Part shown: positions 44,207 through 55,235 of the stretch, piece after piece
Position numbering within the stretch: the first letter of the stretch is position 1
How the letters are laid out: each line of letters opens with the position of its first letter
DNA from: Triglochin maritima
Lineage: Eukaryota; Streptophyta; Magnoliopsida; Alismatales; Juncaginaceae
Assembly (NCBI GenBank): GCA_963682175.1
Contig: OY821786.1
Span: 31,117,501-31,181,500, forward strand
Direction: 5' to 3'
Length of the DNA: 64,000 nucleotides
Translations under genes and position numbers: made by a program
The notes under the pieces: generated by a model
What the model was told of the DNA's origin: nothing
Databases searched by the model: none
What the model saw: only the letters and a program-made list of their open reading frames with translations

Positions 44207-45190
44207 AGGTGCCTTAGACAAACACCCAAGTGGGGTGCGACAATTTTAATTGTGTAGCTGAGCAGTCTTTAGAATGGGGTGATATAAGAGAGGCAACAAC
44301 TGCTAAAAAATCACTATCTAGTTGTGTTGGATCAAGTGTTGGTGAACAAACTCAGTCAATACAAGAAACTTCGCCTCTTTCGTGCGCGTAGTAGAGTGTA
44401 TGAGCGGATCAGTGGTTCCAGAAGCCACATCAGATGATCAGAGTTGTTTAAGTGGTCAGGTGTTCGAGAAATGTTCATATGTTACTCCTGAACCCGAATA
44501 CTATGATATTTTTTTCTCAAAATACTCATTATGACCCTTACACATTCACGTCTAACCCAAGGAGGACATATTCATGGGGAAACCTTAGAAATGCTGAGTA
44601 TCATATTTCAAGCCTACCACAGTATCCTCCTCCCGTGCACTCAAATTTCTACCAACAGCCAATTACCAATCATTGCACTCATTCTCAACCCATCACCAAT
44701 CACCCAAAAATCTCTGAGTTTCTGACTTAAGCCCAATACTTGATCCCAGACTTGATTCCTTAGAACAAACCCTCCAACGTTCATGAAACCACTCAAAATT
44801 TTATGAAGTCCAACTTGAATTCCTTGCAAACTCTAGAAATGCATGTGAAGTTAGATAGTACAAAAATTAAGTGAACGTGAGGAGGGTGACATTTCTTGTC
44901 AACATGAGTATTCATCTTATGATATCGAACCACCACCACATCCACAAATTTAAAGCATAATCTTTGAAAGTCAAACTCCTAATCAGTTTACGGGACTTGG
45001 GGTTTTAATTCATGGTCACTTGTTGGAGGATTCGATCCAATCTAAGAATAACAGGACCCTGCTTGATTTTTAGTTAGCATGGGAATGTGCCTTATCTTTT
45101 TGTCGAGTGGTCCTTGAGCCACATGATCTTAATCTTGTGCCCCTTAATGACCCACCTTTGGCGGAGCAGCAACTCCAAAATACTATGTCT
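44207..45190 (+). pseudogene. gag: Degraded gypsy gag remnant, plus strand
   Basis: Patches resemble the C-terminal half of Athila gag. HYDPYTFTSNPRRTYSWGN parallels the NDPYASTYNPGWRNHPNLSW landmark at 18800, and further on NFMKSNLNSLQTLEMHV resembles the coiled segment before the LRSGK motif. Stops and frame changes are frequent. The call rests on these patches and on the LTR piece just upstream, so it is tentative. Confidence 0.45.
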
Positions 45191-45474
45191 TCATAAGAAC
45201 TGATGAGGGTATTAATGTAACGTCCCCGAAACAGTGGGAATTTAAACTTGAAATGATATTCAAAATTCAAACATGCCACAATCCGCCGGACCCGTCACTC
45301 TGGTCGATCATATTCTCCTGTCGTGCCACAGCTGGACTGTCAATCCATCGAAACAGCATCAAGTCGGTCATCTTCATCGCCAGACAGGCTAAGCCCCAAA
45401 ACTTTGTTGCAAAAGGCTAAGAATCATTTCCGTCGCCACACAGGCTAAGGTTATATTGCTCCATAGAGCCATAT
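45191..45474. other. Unassigned DNA between gypsy remnants
   Basis: GC-richer than its neighbours (words such as cgtcgccacacaggctaag appear twice in variant form). No gene was recognised. The last five bases, catat, would be the target site of the element that follows. Confidence 0.4.
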
Positions 45475-46939
45475 TGATTGAATCAATTATAAAAACCGCA
45501 AGTGCACGACCGCGTTGAAGCGGTGGCAAATACGTGTCGATCCACAGGGAGGTGTGTCTACTTTGGTTAGTTCGAAGGCGAGTGGGAAACAAGATGGGAG
45601 AAGGAGTTTGATTACACTACACTAAACTAAGAATGAATAATCAATAAACTAAACCCCATGGGTGGAGGTGTGTAGGTATGTGTGTGTTAGTGGGTCTTCT
45701 TTTCAATTAGAAACAAGTGTAGGTTGTGTGGCATACAAGTAGAAGCCAGTGTAGAATCTAAGTGTAGGTTGTGTGGCATACAAGTAGAAGCCAGTGTAGA
45801 ATCTAAGTGTAGGATACACAACACTACATGACAAACCATGAACATGCATATCTCACATAATGTTGAGGTTGATTTTAGATTCTTAAGCATGCAATAAGTA
45901 GCTAGTGTGGCCATTAAAGCGTCAATCAATCCTACATACAACCTAAATCATTCATGTAAATGTGCACCAAACATGGATCCATACATCACAAGACATTCCT
46001 ATAAATCATATCAAGAAACAAGATAAACACTAAAACTAGCATGAGATAAGTACCTAGTGTGGACATTATCTCATCTAATACAAGTTTAATCATGCTACAA
46101 GTATAGATCTATATTAAGCATATGAAATGGCAGAAATAGAAGCACCCAAAAACATCACATATTCTACATTACCTCCACCCCAAATGGGTTTGGAACTACT
46201 CAATATTCATGAGGAAAAGAAGGCAAAACAAAATCAAACTAAGCATGCAAAAAGAGACAATATAAAACTAACTAAAAAATTATTTTATTGAAAAGACTCA
46301 CATTACAAGTAGCATTTTTCTCCACCTTGAGTTTTTGCTCCAAAGCTTACTCCAAGTTGAGAGAATACCACCAACCAATGTGTAGAATACAAGGGAGGAG
46401 GAGTAGTTCTACTTATAGTCATAAAAAACTCAATCGGGGACAATCTCCCGATATGGGACTAATACACTACTAAAAATAGACATAAAACACTCTAATACAT
46501 GACCCACCTAAAACGTGTCGGATGCAGAGCAACCCAAACCGCCAGTGGTCTTGGACCGCCAATTGGTAATCTATATGGTCCAGATCGGGTCAGGTGTTGG
46601 GGTGTGGTTGTCTGACTCGATTTCTTCATGTTTGATGCATCCTAATCGGTTGTGTAGCTTGGACCCGAATCCAATTGCCAAAATACTCATCATGATGGTG
46701 TGGAGTTTCTTCATTTTCTCATTGGTCCTTTGGTTTTGCATTCGGGTCCCTCTCTCTTACATCTCAATCCATAAGTCTTGCGACTTAGTCATTTTTCTTG
46801 ATTTGAAGTCCTTTTATAGTCTCTTCTTCTCAAACCTATTTATTCCTGAAACTTAAACATAAAACTCGTTACGTAGCATTGTTTAGGCTAAGAATACAGG
46901 ATATAAGACACAAATATATGGATGATATGATGTCAATCA
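45475..46939 (-). repeat. 3' LTR of the minus-strand gypsy element (1465 bp)
   Basis: Runs from tgattgaatcaattataaaa to gatatgatgtcaatca. It holds the U5 box ccgcaagtgcacgaccgcgt at its left end and a duplicated 45-bp unit at 45715-45804. Open frames inside (for example 46515-46856) are not recognised as genes. Confidence 0.85.
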
Positions 46940-46941
46940 AA

Positions 46942-46954
46942 TACCCCCACACCT
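46942..46954 (-). other. Polypurine tract of the minus-strand gypsy element
   Basis: On the minus strand aggtgtgggggta lies just before the 3' LTR start, preceded by tcgggactaccaaagct. It corresponds to the tract at 21397-21411 of the plus-strand Athila element. Confidence 0.82.
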
Positions 46955-47130
46955 AGCTTTGGTAGTCCCGAGCAAAACAAAAAAGGAAAAAATGAAATAA
47001 AGGAAAAATCATTTGTAAAACAGGGAAATCCTAACTCACTTTCGTAGGAATGACAGTTGCACATTGCACGTGCAACAAGCCGTTAACCTCTTTGTCGCCA
47101 AGGAGGAGGAGTGTTGTCTCCTAAGTGTTT

Positions 47131-48062
47131 TCAGCAGATATACCCACAAAATCCGAACATTGATGCATTATTCAATCTAGAAACTCGACTCGATGGACTC
47201 ATTTTTGTCGATCCTTGGACACGGTAATCCAACGAGCCGACTATAGATAGACCCTCATAAACAATTTGGCACAACTGGCACAACTCAATTCCATGATGAG
47301 GGCACTGCAAGAGAAGGTCCTTGAACCTCTCAAAGAAAGCATGAAACAATTTGGTTTCAGTCTGATACATTTGGTGTATCTGGTGCCATATCTGTTGAGT
47401 CTTCCTTTGAGGGAAGAATTTCTTCAGAAAAACAGTCACGAAGTCATCCCAGGACCGAATCGAGCTCGCCGGGAGGCTGTTCATCCATTTCTTCGCATTA
47501 TCCTTCAACGCGAAAGAAATCATCCTCAACCGGCCAGAATCCTCGTCAAGCTGTTGAAGCTTGAACATGGAGCATACTTCCTCGAATTCACGTATAAAAA
47601 TATACGGATCCTCCTTATTGGTAGTGAAGGTAGGAAGCATGCTCACATATTGAGGTTTCAGCTCATAGTTGTTCCCACGAGCTGGAGGAAGAACTATGCA
47701 AGAAGGTTGCACGGCCAAAACAGAATGGGTCCACTCCCACAAAGTCATCGGTCTATCCTGTCGAGCTAAAGGTGCTGGTGCACCAAGAACTCGATCTTGA
47801 CCGAATCCCTCTTCCTCTCGAGTGAGAGGAGAAGGAGGTTTATGTAGTGGAGGGAGCAGACCGAGGTAATCCATGTATGGAACCAAGTCTCCCCCATCAC
47901 CACGAGACGACTCGGCCTCATCCACCAAAAGAGCACGAGGGGGAGATGACCGATCACCCAGACCGTCCATCTCAGAAAAATGTACTCTCTGAAGTCGAGC
48001 GCTCTCACCAGAACGAGCCCAACCTCGCATAAAACACTCAACTCGACTCTACAACAATACAC
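47131..48062 (-). pseudogene. gag: gag of the minus-strand gypsy element, truncated
   Basis: The minus-strand frame from the ATG at 48030 encodes 299 residues. An acidic, proline-rich N-terminus leads to the gag core (VQPSCIVLPP, then LKPQYVSMLPTF, KDNAKKWMNSLPASSIRSW, FLKKFFPQRKT and FERFKDLLLQCPHHGI), closely parallel to the gag at 16554-16988. It stops shortly after LCQLCQIVYEGLS. The zinc knuckle, gag C-terminus, protease and pol are absent, so a deletion joins gag to the 3' region. Confidence 0.88.
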
Positions 48063-49086
48063 AACAGAATGTGTAATCAGAGGAGGAGACTATAACGAAG
48101 ATTATAGAGGAAGAGAAGACTCATATGAGAAAGGAAGAATCCCTAGAGGTAGCATGGGTAGTGGGTGAAGGTAGAAGCCTAATCTAGCAAGCATGGCTCA
48201 AACAACTTATGGCTCTAGGTTCTTAGGCTAGATGACGCCTAACTTCGAGATCACTAGTCTCGACACGCCTCACCTCCCTACATTGAAGACCACAATGCCC
48301 AGCAAGTGATACCAGATCTGGAGATCAATACCTCCTACTATCGACAAGGCAGGCGACGTCGATCAGGTCATGACGGTCCCAACTCGATTACTCTCCTAGT
48401 GCGTCCGAAATCCTTAGGACAAATGTCTACTTATTTTAGAATTAAGGCTTTGATTAAGAGTGATTTTTGGGGCAAAAGAAAGAGTGATGAAATCCCCCAC
48501 CTTATCTTGTATGGGACAGCCCCTCCTTAGTAGTGTTTTGAGTCTTACTCTACCAATCAACTCTCTAAACAAATGCTCACCTCACTCTTGTCCCGATGCA
48601 CCTTACTAACGAATGCATGCTTTAACCATGCATGAATGAGAGAATGGGTGCATGTACCTCACACCAGTAATCAACAACAAGAATGTAAAGAAAAGAAAGA
48701 CGAGTGTGTGCAAGGTCTACTAATGATGCATGACCTAGATGACAATTGATCTAATCTTTTGCTTTGCGTTTTAAGGTCCAAGTTGATTAAAGGGACTTGA
48801 TTGTAAATCTGAGTGCAAACAACAAGTCAAAACATTCCAAATTAAGCCCCCCGATGACCTAGTGAATGTAGAAACAACAAGAAAAAATAAGAGGGATTTT
48901 GGAGCTCACCAGGCCGCCAATTGGCGGTCCAGAACCGTTGACTGGCTGTCAGTTTGCTCCTGTTCCCCTCCCGGCTTCTCCTGGTAACGTCTCCTAATCT
49001 TTAGAGCCTCCTGAAACAAACTAAAACTACAAACAAAAAATTAAAACCACTCGAATCGTCCAAACCAAAGTCTGGACAAAACACCA

Positions 49087-49103
49087 CCCCGACAACGGTG
49101 CCA
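49087..49103 (-). other. Primer binding site of the minus-strand gypsy element
   Basis: On the minus strand tggcaccgttgtcgggg follows the 5' LTR by five bases. It matches the tRNA-Asp type site at 15035-15052 with two substitutions. The leader from here down to the gag start (48063-49086) has no recognised gene. Confidence 0.82.
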
Positions 49104-49108
49104 AAACA

Positions 49109-49800
49109 TGATTGAATCAGTTATAAACACCACAAGTGCACGGCCGCATTGAAGAGGTGGCAAATATGGGTCGATCCACAGGGAGGTGTGTCGACTTTGG
49201 TTAGTTTGAAGGCGAGTGAGAAACAAGGGGAGAAGAGATTGATTAAACTAACTAAACTAACTATGCTACACTACACTAGTATGAAACAAATGAAGAAGAT
49301 GAAAGCACTAAATAAAACTAAACTAAGTGACTAATAGATGAAGTTGAAAATCAGGAATGGAAAACCCCTAAGGAGTGGAGTGTGTGTACACATAAAATAA
49401 GTTGTGATGAATGCATACAATACGCTCAAGTGTAGGTAGTGTTTGTTACCTCATGGCAAGACCTATAATCTAAATCACTAACCTTGGTGATTAATATGAG
49501 CATGACAAGTTTTCTATTAAGAACCTAAACAATCATGGAATGTACCTAAATATTATGGCAGAAATAATCAAGTTAAGTATTCTTTTTAATTCAAACAATC
49601 ATACTAACATTTCTCACATACAATAATATTTAGCATTCATTCCATCTACACAACATGTATAGACATAACTCCACCCCCAAAGGGGGATGGAACAACTCAT
49701 TAAAAGAAGACAAAATGAAATTAAGGTAATTAAGATAGAAAAGGAAGACATGTTAATTACTTCTACCAAGATTAAGACAAACAAAATAAGTTAAACATAG
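49109..49800 (-). repeat. 5' LTR of the minus-strand gypsy element, truncated
   Basis: Begins tgattgaatcagttataaac and matches the 3' LTR at 45475 for the first 100 bp and again around a ccacccc...aaatggg-type stretch (49670-49700 against 46170-46200). Similarity fades near 49800, about half the length of the 3' LTR, where a different repeat starts. Confidence 0.7.
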
Positions 49801-49814
49801 TCATCGATGTTCAT

Positions 49815-50050
49815 CAATTAGTTTTCCCAAATCGTAACTTTCTCCAAAAATGCAATTCTTGCTAATTGATTTTTTTTCCTTCAAAAGAATTCAAATTTCT
49901 GTTTTGATTAACACAACTAAAGTATCAGTTTGAATGCGCATTGAATATTTAACGTACATATGAGTTACATAATTTTTGTTTCCTACAAAACAAAGTTGCA
50001 TAAATCAATATTTGGCTCCTACAAAAGTTGCACCAATGGATTGAATCAAT
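49815..50050 (+). repeat. Direct repeat of about 240 bp, copy 1 (copy 2 at 52612-52842)
   Basis: Shares long stretches such as actttctccaaaaatgcaat and gttgcataaatcaatatttg with 52612-52842, same orientation, 2.8 kb apart. Coding sequence and transposon ends were not seen. The pair could be the termini of an unknown element or a local duplication. Confidence 0.8.
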
Positions 50051-52611
50051 TGAATATTTTGTGGTCATTTTTTTATTCATAAACTGATGTGTTAATGAAT
50101 TAACTAAGAATCATTTTTATTGAAATCTAGGATTGATTTGTGGGACCACAATTAGTTTTTTTTGTCTAATTAGACAATCAAGATTCTTAGAAACGAAACA
50201 AACAATCTAGGAATGACTTAGCAAATATTATTTAATCTTTTATTATAGGTTATTAAAGGCCAAGTTGCTTAAGGGTCGATGAGTTATTAGAAACTAAACA
50301 TAAATAAACATGTAACTAAACAAAATAAGTTTTTTTCAGCATAAATAAATATTTAACTAAACTAAATCATAAAGGCAACACATGAATTAGAGTATAATAG
50401 ATGTCCTTAATAATAACAACGACAATGCGATATGTTTGTTAAACTAGGATCAAATGGGTTACTTATAAGGTTGGAAAATGAATCAAGGAACCATTTAATG
50501 TTACACATTAAAGACATGCTCATATTTGAAGATACATTGCATACTCTATGCAAGCATGATATTTATTACAATCTTACATATTTTAATATATCATCTGGAA
50601 TTTTCTCTTTTAAAATGAACAAAACAATCGAAGATTAATCTACCAAGTAAAAACAATGAACAAAACATGAGTGAAACAAAAACAAAACAAAATCCCACCA
50701 AAACCCAACTTCATCCACACTATCTTCAATCGAAAATCAAATCCACAAAGCATGGTTACTGCTATTTTTTCACACGTATACCTCATATGTAATTACATTC
50801 ATTGACTTTTTCATTTGTTTCCATAAATACACCACAACCAAAACAATACACACTGAACACCTTATCTATTTTACTATCAAGAAAAGAATATCTCTAATTA
50901 CATTCTGATCAAACTACATTTAGTAAATAAACAAAATCAAAGGACTACATTCTTGATTTGCATTCTGGATTTTTAGCATACATGAATAAGGTGTATCCTA
51001 ATGGAGAATCGAACAAGGCCTGAGAATGTACCCCGAGATGGCAGCGTGGTTGTGGCTATTGAGGTCGCGGCTCCGGTGACGGAGGAGAACGGGAGTCTTG
51101 GAGGAGGTCGCAGGGTGGTTGTGGTGACGAAAGAGGTCACGGGTTTGGTCATAGATTGGTCGCTACGGTTTGGTCAGGGTGGGGGTTTTGTCGGGATGAA
51201 AAAAGATAAAATGAAACTTTTTTTCGTAAATATAAGACCAACAGACGTTGGCTAAAGAGCACTAAACATATATTCATCGATGTGTTGAAATATTTCAAGA
51301 ACTTATTAATTATTTTTTAATGATCACTTAATCAAATATGGTAAATCTTAAACACATGAAATTCAAGAACAAATATTAATAATTAGGAAATCCGAATGTA
51401 AGATTAATATACTTTAAACTACCTCACAAGTCACACGTCTAACAACCCAAATTGTGCAAAAATGAGGTTAGTTGAAATTTCACGAAACTAGATTTTGAAT
51501 TGCTAGATAACTAACTATTATAATACAAATCTTATTGTGAATCTAGTTCTTTCATAATGTAAAATTTCAATTAAAATATCATATTTTCTAACATTTATCT
51601 AATTTTAATTTAATAGTTTCACAATTTAAGGCATTTTCAATGATATAGTTTTTATTTAAAAATTCAAACTATTCACAGACTAGTGCACCAGCAAAAATAA
51701 TATCCCCCAAGACCTCACAACTCATGCATCGCTTACTCGGAGATTTAGATATTTACACAAAAACATAAAAATAAATTATACGTGTAAGTACAAAAATATT
51801 ATCACTAAAAAGTAAAATGCTAAAAGTTCAGTCAAAAAAGGTTTTCAGTTTATAACATCGAGTTAATACTTCAAAAATTTGTACTGAAGTTCGGTTAGTT
51901 CGGTTACATTAATAAAGTAACCATTGCATTCCTTTATTTAGATTAAAAAGCTCACACAAGTCTATTCATTTGATAAAAAAGTTACAAAACATGTAAGATA
52001 ATAAACAAATTACATCAAAATCCATTTGATAAAGAGGCTTAAATGTGGTTTCACTTGACATGGTGTGCATATGAAAACTTAGATATTTATGCAGATGTAT
52101 AAGAAACCTGTTGGTTGCTTCTGCAAGAAATAAAACCTGAGATGAAAATAATTGCGTTTTTGAGATAAAAAAGTTGTAAATGACTTAATTAAATCGAAGA
52201 AAAACATGGATAATAGAAAATATATCTAAGATGGTACTACGTGTAGGATAGCACTTGAAAGCATTAGCGAAAAGAAGAAGAATCTCAATTTGACTAACAT
52301 TTGTAGAAAAAACTATCTTGCTCCACCCCTTTCTTACTCACCGTGCGGATGATAAAAAACCTAAGGAAATTTACTAATTAAGAGAAGGTATCAAGTGATA
52401 GTGGGTGGGATGGGAAACATGGGAGTTGCGTTTTAAATTCTGAAACAAGTCATTTTTATTAGTTTCGTTTGCAGAAACTAATATTACTAAAATGTTCGAG
52501 GTAATTAACTTTTGAATAATATTTGACTAAATCTTTTTGTTAGTAGGTTTGATTGCGTCATATAAAATTCTTCAAATTTGTTTAAAACAGAAAAATGTCT
52601 TAAATCGAGTT
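50051..52611. other. AT-rich unassigned DNA between the 240-bp repeats
   Basis: No recognisable gene. An 84-codon GC-richer frame starts with ATG at 51001 (GSLGGGRRVVVVTKEVTG), and a 68-codon frame at 50432; neither has a family I can name. The 51001 frame stands out by composition from its AT-rich surroundings and might be a captured exon or chance. Confidence 0.4.
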
Positions 52612-52842
52612 TGAATGATTTCTTTTTCCCAAAATGCAACTTTCTCCAAAAATGCAATTATTGCTAACTGATTCTTTTTCTTCAAAATATTCATTTTTTT
52701 TATTAGAACAACTAAATAATCAGTTTTAATGCGCACTGAATATTTAACGTGCATACGAGTTACATAATTTTTGTTTCCTACAAAACAAAGTTGCATAAAT
52801 CAATATTTGGTTCCTACAAAAGTTGCACCAATGGATTGAAAC
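52612..52842 (+). repeat. Direct repeat of about 240 bp, copy 2
   Basis: Partner of 49815-50050. It differs by a few substitutions and small indels and ends in the shared gttgcaccaatggattgaa. Confidence 0.8.
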
Positions 52843-53654
52843 AAAAATTAATCAAGAACGACTAGGGTTAGAAGAGTCAAAACTAGTGCGCTTGTAGAAT
52901 TGAGGGAATAAAATTTAACGAACGGTTGAAACCGATTCAAAGCACACAAAAAGTAGACAACCAAAATTGATTTAGGGGACAAAAAATATAATAAATGAAC
53001 GTCTGATATCGATTTGAAGGACAAAAAAATAGTAGACGATCAAGATTGATTTGAGGTAGGTTGTGCGTGAGGTGGGTTTTACCCGCCTTCCCCGCTCCAC
53101 CCTGTTTGGGGCAGGTTATATTTACTTTCCCCAACTCGTTGCTCGGGAACTCGTTTCAATAAATAGGACAGGTTGCGGTTGTGCTCTAACCCGCACCTCA
53201 AACCCTCCAAATATATATTAATATAATAGATATATTATAAATATAATGTTTAAAAGTTTAGGATTTAGAAAATAAATCTTTGTTTGATAATCTTGTGCTT
53301 TTGTTTAAAGCGTTCGTGTGAAGACTAGAAGAGAAACTAGACGGATTTTTTTGGCTTTACATGTTTGATTTTTTAAATGTTTTTACATATTTTTAATTTG
53401 TTTTGGTTTTATTGGTTTTGATTATAACGATACATGTTATCGAAAAAAATTGTGATTATGCTGCTGGGAATTTCAGATGTTTACTTCTTTTTTTCATTTC
53501 TTCGCATTGGGTAATCATGTTTAGAAGTTATTTGTGATACATCATACAGGTTTTAGTAATCATGTTTTGATTTGCCAATTCATGTTATGGGCACAATATG
53601 AACATTATAGAGGAATAAACCCGTTTAAACCCCTGGGTTATTATTATTATTTAA
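52843..53654. other. Unassigned DNA upstream of the copy B duplication
   Basis: No gene is seen. A GC-rich patch at 53055-53215 (ggtgggttttacccgccttc and related words) stands out in otherwise AT-rich DNA and may be a very degraded hAT MITE. The similarity of about 53575-53640 to 6045-6110 is weak. Confidence 0.4.
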
Positions 53655-54085
53655 ACAATACACATAACACATTCACAACATATGCTTTGGACCACAAAAG
53701 GCGTTGTCGCAGGTAGAGGACAAGAGGGGGTCCAACCTCCTTACATTTTGATATTTCTCATAGTACATAAGGATTTGTTTCAAATTCCAACTCTCCTGGA
53801 ATTTTTAACTCCTTAGGATTCCGTGTTCCATAGATTTTGGTGAATACAACCGGCAAGATGATGAAGTTTGCACAATTAATATCGTTCAAAAGTATTTATG
53901 TGCCCATTTATAATCAAATTTCAAATAAAACCGTCGATTCAAATCAACCAACAATTTTTTTTATGTTCTTTACGTCGTCCTTAGAAATTCCCAAGTTCAA
54001 ACACCAATCGAAAACAATCACAACCAAGCACATGTAAACATGTAGAACTGACCTAATAAGATTGAAACGTCCCACCAACTCATTG
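53655..54085 (+). repeat. Duplicated block upstream of chlorophyllase copy B (partner 297-740)
   Basis: Matches 297-740 in the same orientation (for example caacctccttacattttgat and acgtcgtcctta). It marks the left edge of the recognisable copy B unit. Confidence 0.75.
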
Positions 54086-55160
54086 CAAATACCCGTTCAT
54101 GATTCGAAAGGCAAACAGCCGATAAGACAAATTCGCATTTGTTGCATTTCTATTTCGTGTAACATGTGATACTGGAGTCAAGGGTCAACACATTACACCT
54201 GTCAAATATATTATTTTAGAAAATACGAAATTTATTCATTATAACACAAATATTTTTGCTTAGAAATCCTTGTGCAATCACAAATCAGACATCTCCTTAT
54301 ATTCGTCTCCACATACGGGTATGCAATTGCCTACACGTTCATTTGTGTTGGTCATTTTTGGATCAAATTAATAGTTCTTATAAGTCTTTTACACAAATCT
54401 TTTCACTTGAAGAATAACTACATGCTAGACGTAAAAATTCTAACAGGGCACCAAAAAGATTTACCCAAACTTTCGAGAAGAGGTAGGAAGAGGAGGAGGG
54501 AATGTTTTTGTCATGAACCAGCTGCTAAGACTCGACCAAGTAATGTCATGTTGAGGATACTCTTAACTAACAATCTGAGCTAACTCATGTGGCAGTCAAT
54601 AAGGCATGTATATAGAATGGTTATGCTGCATTTGCTTAACGTCTAGAAATAAAACAATCATCCATGACATAAACAATAAGTACCTGAAGAACATCTAGCT
54701 TCCATAATAAGTACCAAATTTTGTATTTCCCTCTAAATGATGTTCCAGTAATAGATTCGAAATTAAGAAATATATAAGAATTTTAACTGTATCGATTGGT
54801 ACACCTTGATTCAAAGATCCACCAATTCTTTGAGGCCTCCATTTTTACCTATAGAAGACATACTGGATATGCTTATAGGACTCAAGAATATAGTTACATG
54901 CAGAGGTACACAAGAATGACAAGATACAAGTTTTTTAAACCATTTTATTTTTTAAAATTAACCCCCGACATGTAACTCACATGCTGAAATTCAATCGCTT
55001 CTAGCTAATTAGTTTAAGATTTGAGATCTACTAATAGAATTAGTCTATGCAAATTATACACACCTCACACTCTCAAAGGGTGAACTTCATAAAACAACGG
55101 AGTAACATATCCATGAAACTAGAAAATCATAAGAGTTTCTAAGGATATATGTGAAAAATT
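54086..55160 (+). other. Upstream region of chlorophyllase copy B
   Basis: Bases 54086-54865 have no counterpart found in the window and no recognised gene; a 103-codon frame at 54272-54583 is not convincing. From about 54868 sequence matches the copy A upstream region (9675-9800, then 10117 onward), but without the 288-bp MITE that A carries. Promoter elements of copy B should lie here. Confidence 0.6.
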
Positions 55161-55167
55161 CCTTGCA

Positions 55168-55177
55168 TTATATATGA
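55168..55177 (+). promoter_or_regulatory. TATA-like element of chlorophyllase copy B
   Basis: ttatatatga lies 59-68 bases before the ATG at 55236. With transcription starting about 30 bases downstream, near 55205, the 5' leader would be short. The earlier in-frame ATGs at 55191 and 55194 would be excluded, supporting the start at 55236. Position and sequence only; not proven. Confidence 0.45.
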
Positions 55178-55235
55178 CAACACGAAAGGCTTGATGTTCG
55201 GCCCATCTTTCACAACCAAGCCTTCTCATCACTCT

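Larger units (their letters stand above)
45475..49800 (-). mobile_element. Minus-strand gypsy (Athila-like) deletion derivative
   Basis: Read on the minus strand: a truncated 5' LTR (49109 to about 49800), a tRNA-Asp primer site (49087-49103), leader, gag (to 47131), a short 3' region, a polypurine tract (46942-46954) and a complete 3' LTR (45475-46939). No protease or pol is present. The layout parallels the element at 13837-22606, including its 3' sequence cctacgaaagtgagttagga. The two LTRs share their terminal 100 bp closely. Confidence 0.82.

Noticed and set aside
47266..47769. 167-codon plus-strand frame
   Set aside because: It is the opposite-strand shadow of the minus-strand gag.
51001..51255. 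84-codon GC-richer frame as a gene
   Set aside because: No recognisable family, low complexity (Gly/Val runs), no splice or promoter context. Mentioned as unassigned.
53055..53215. GC-rich patch as another hAT MITE
   Set aside because: Some inverted similarity is visible (caggttgcggttg and ggtgggttttaccc words), but no convincing ends or 8-bp target duplication were found.
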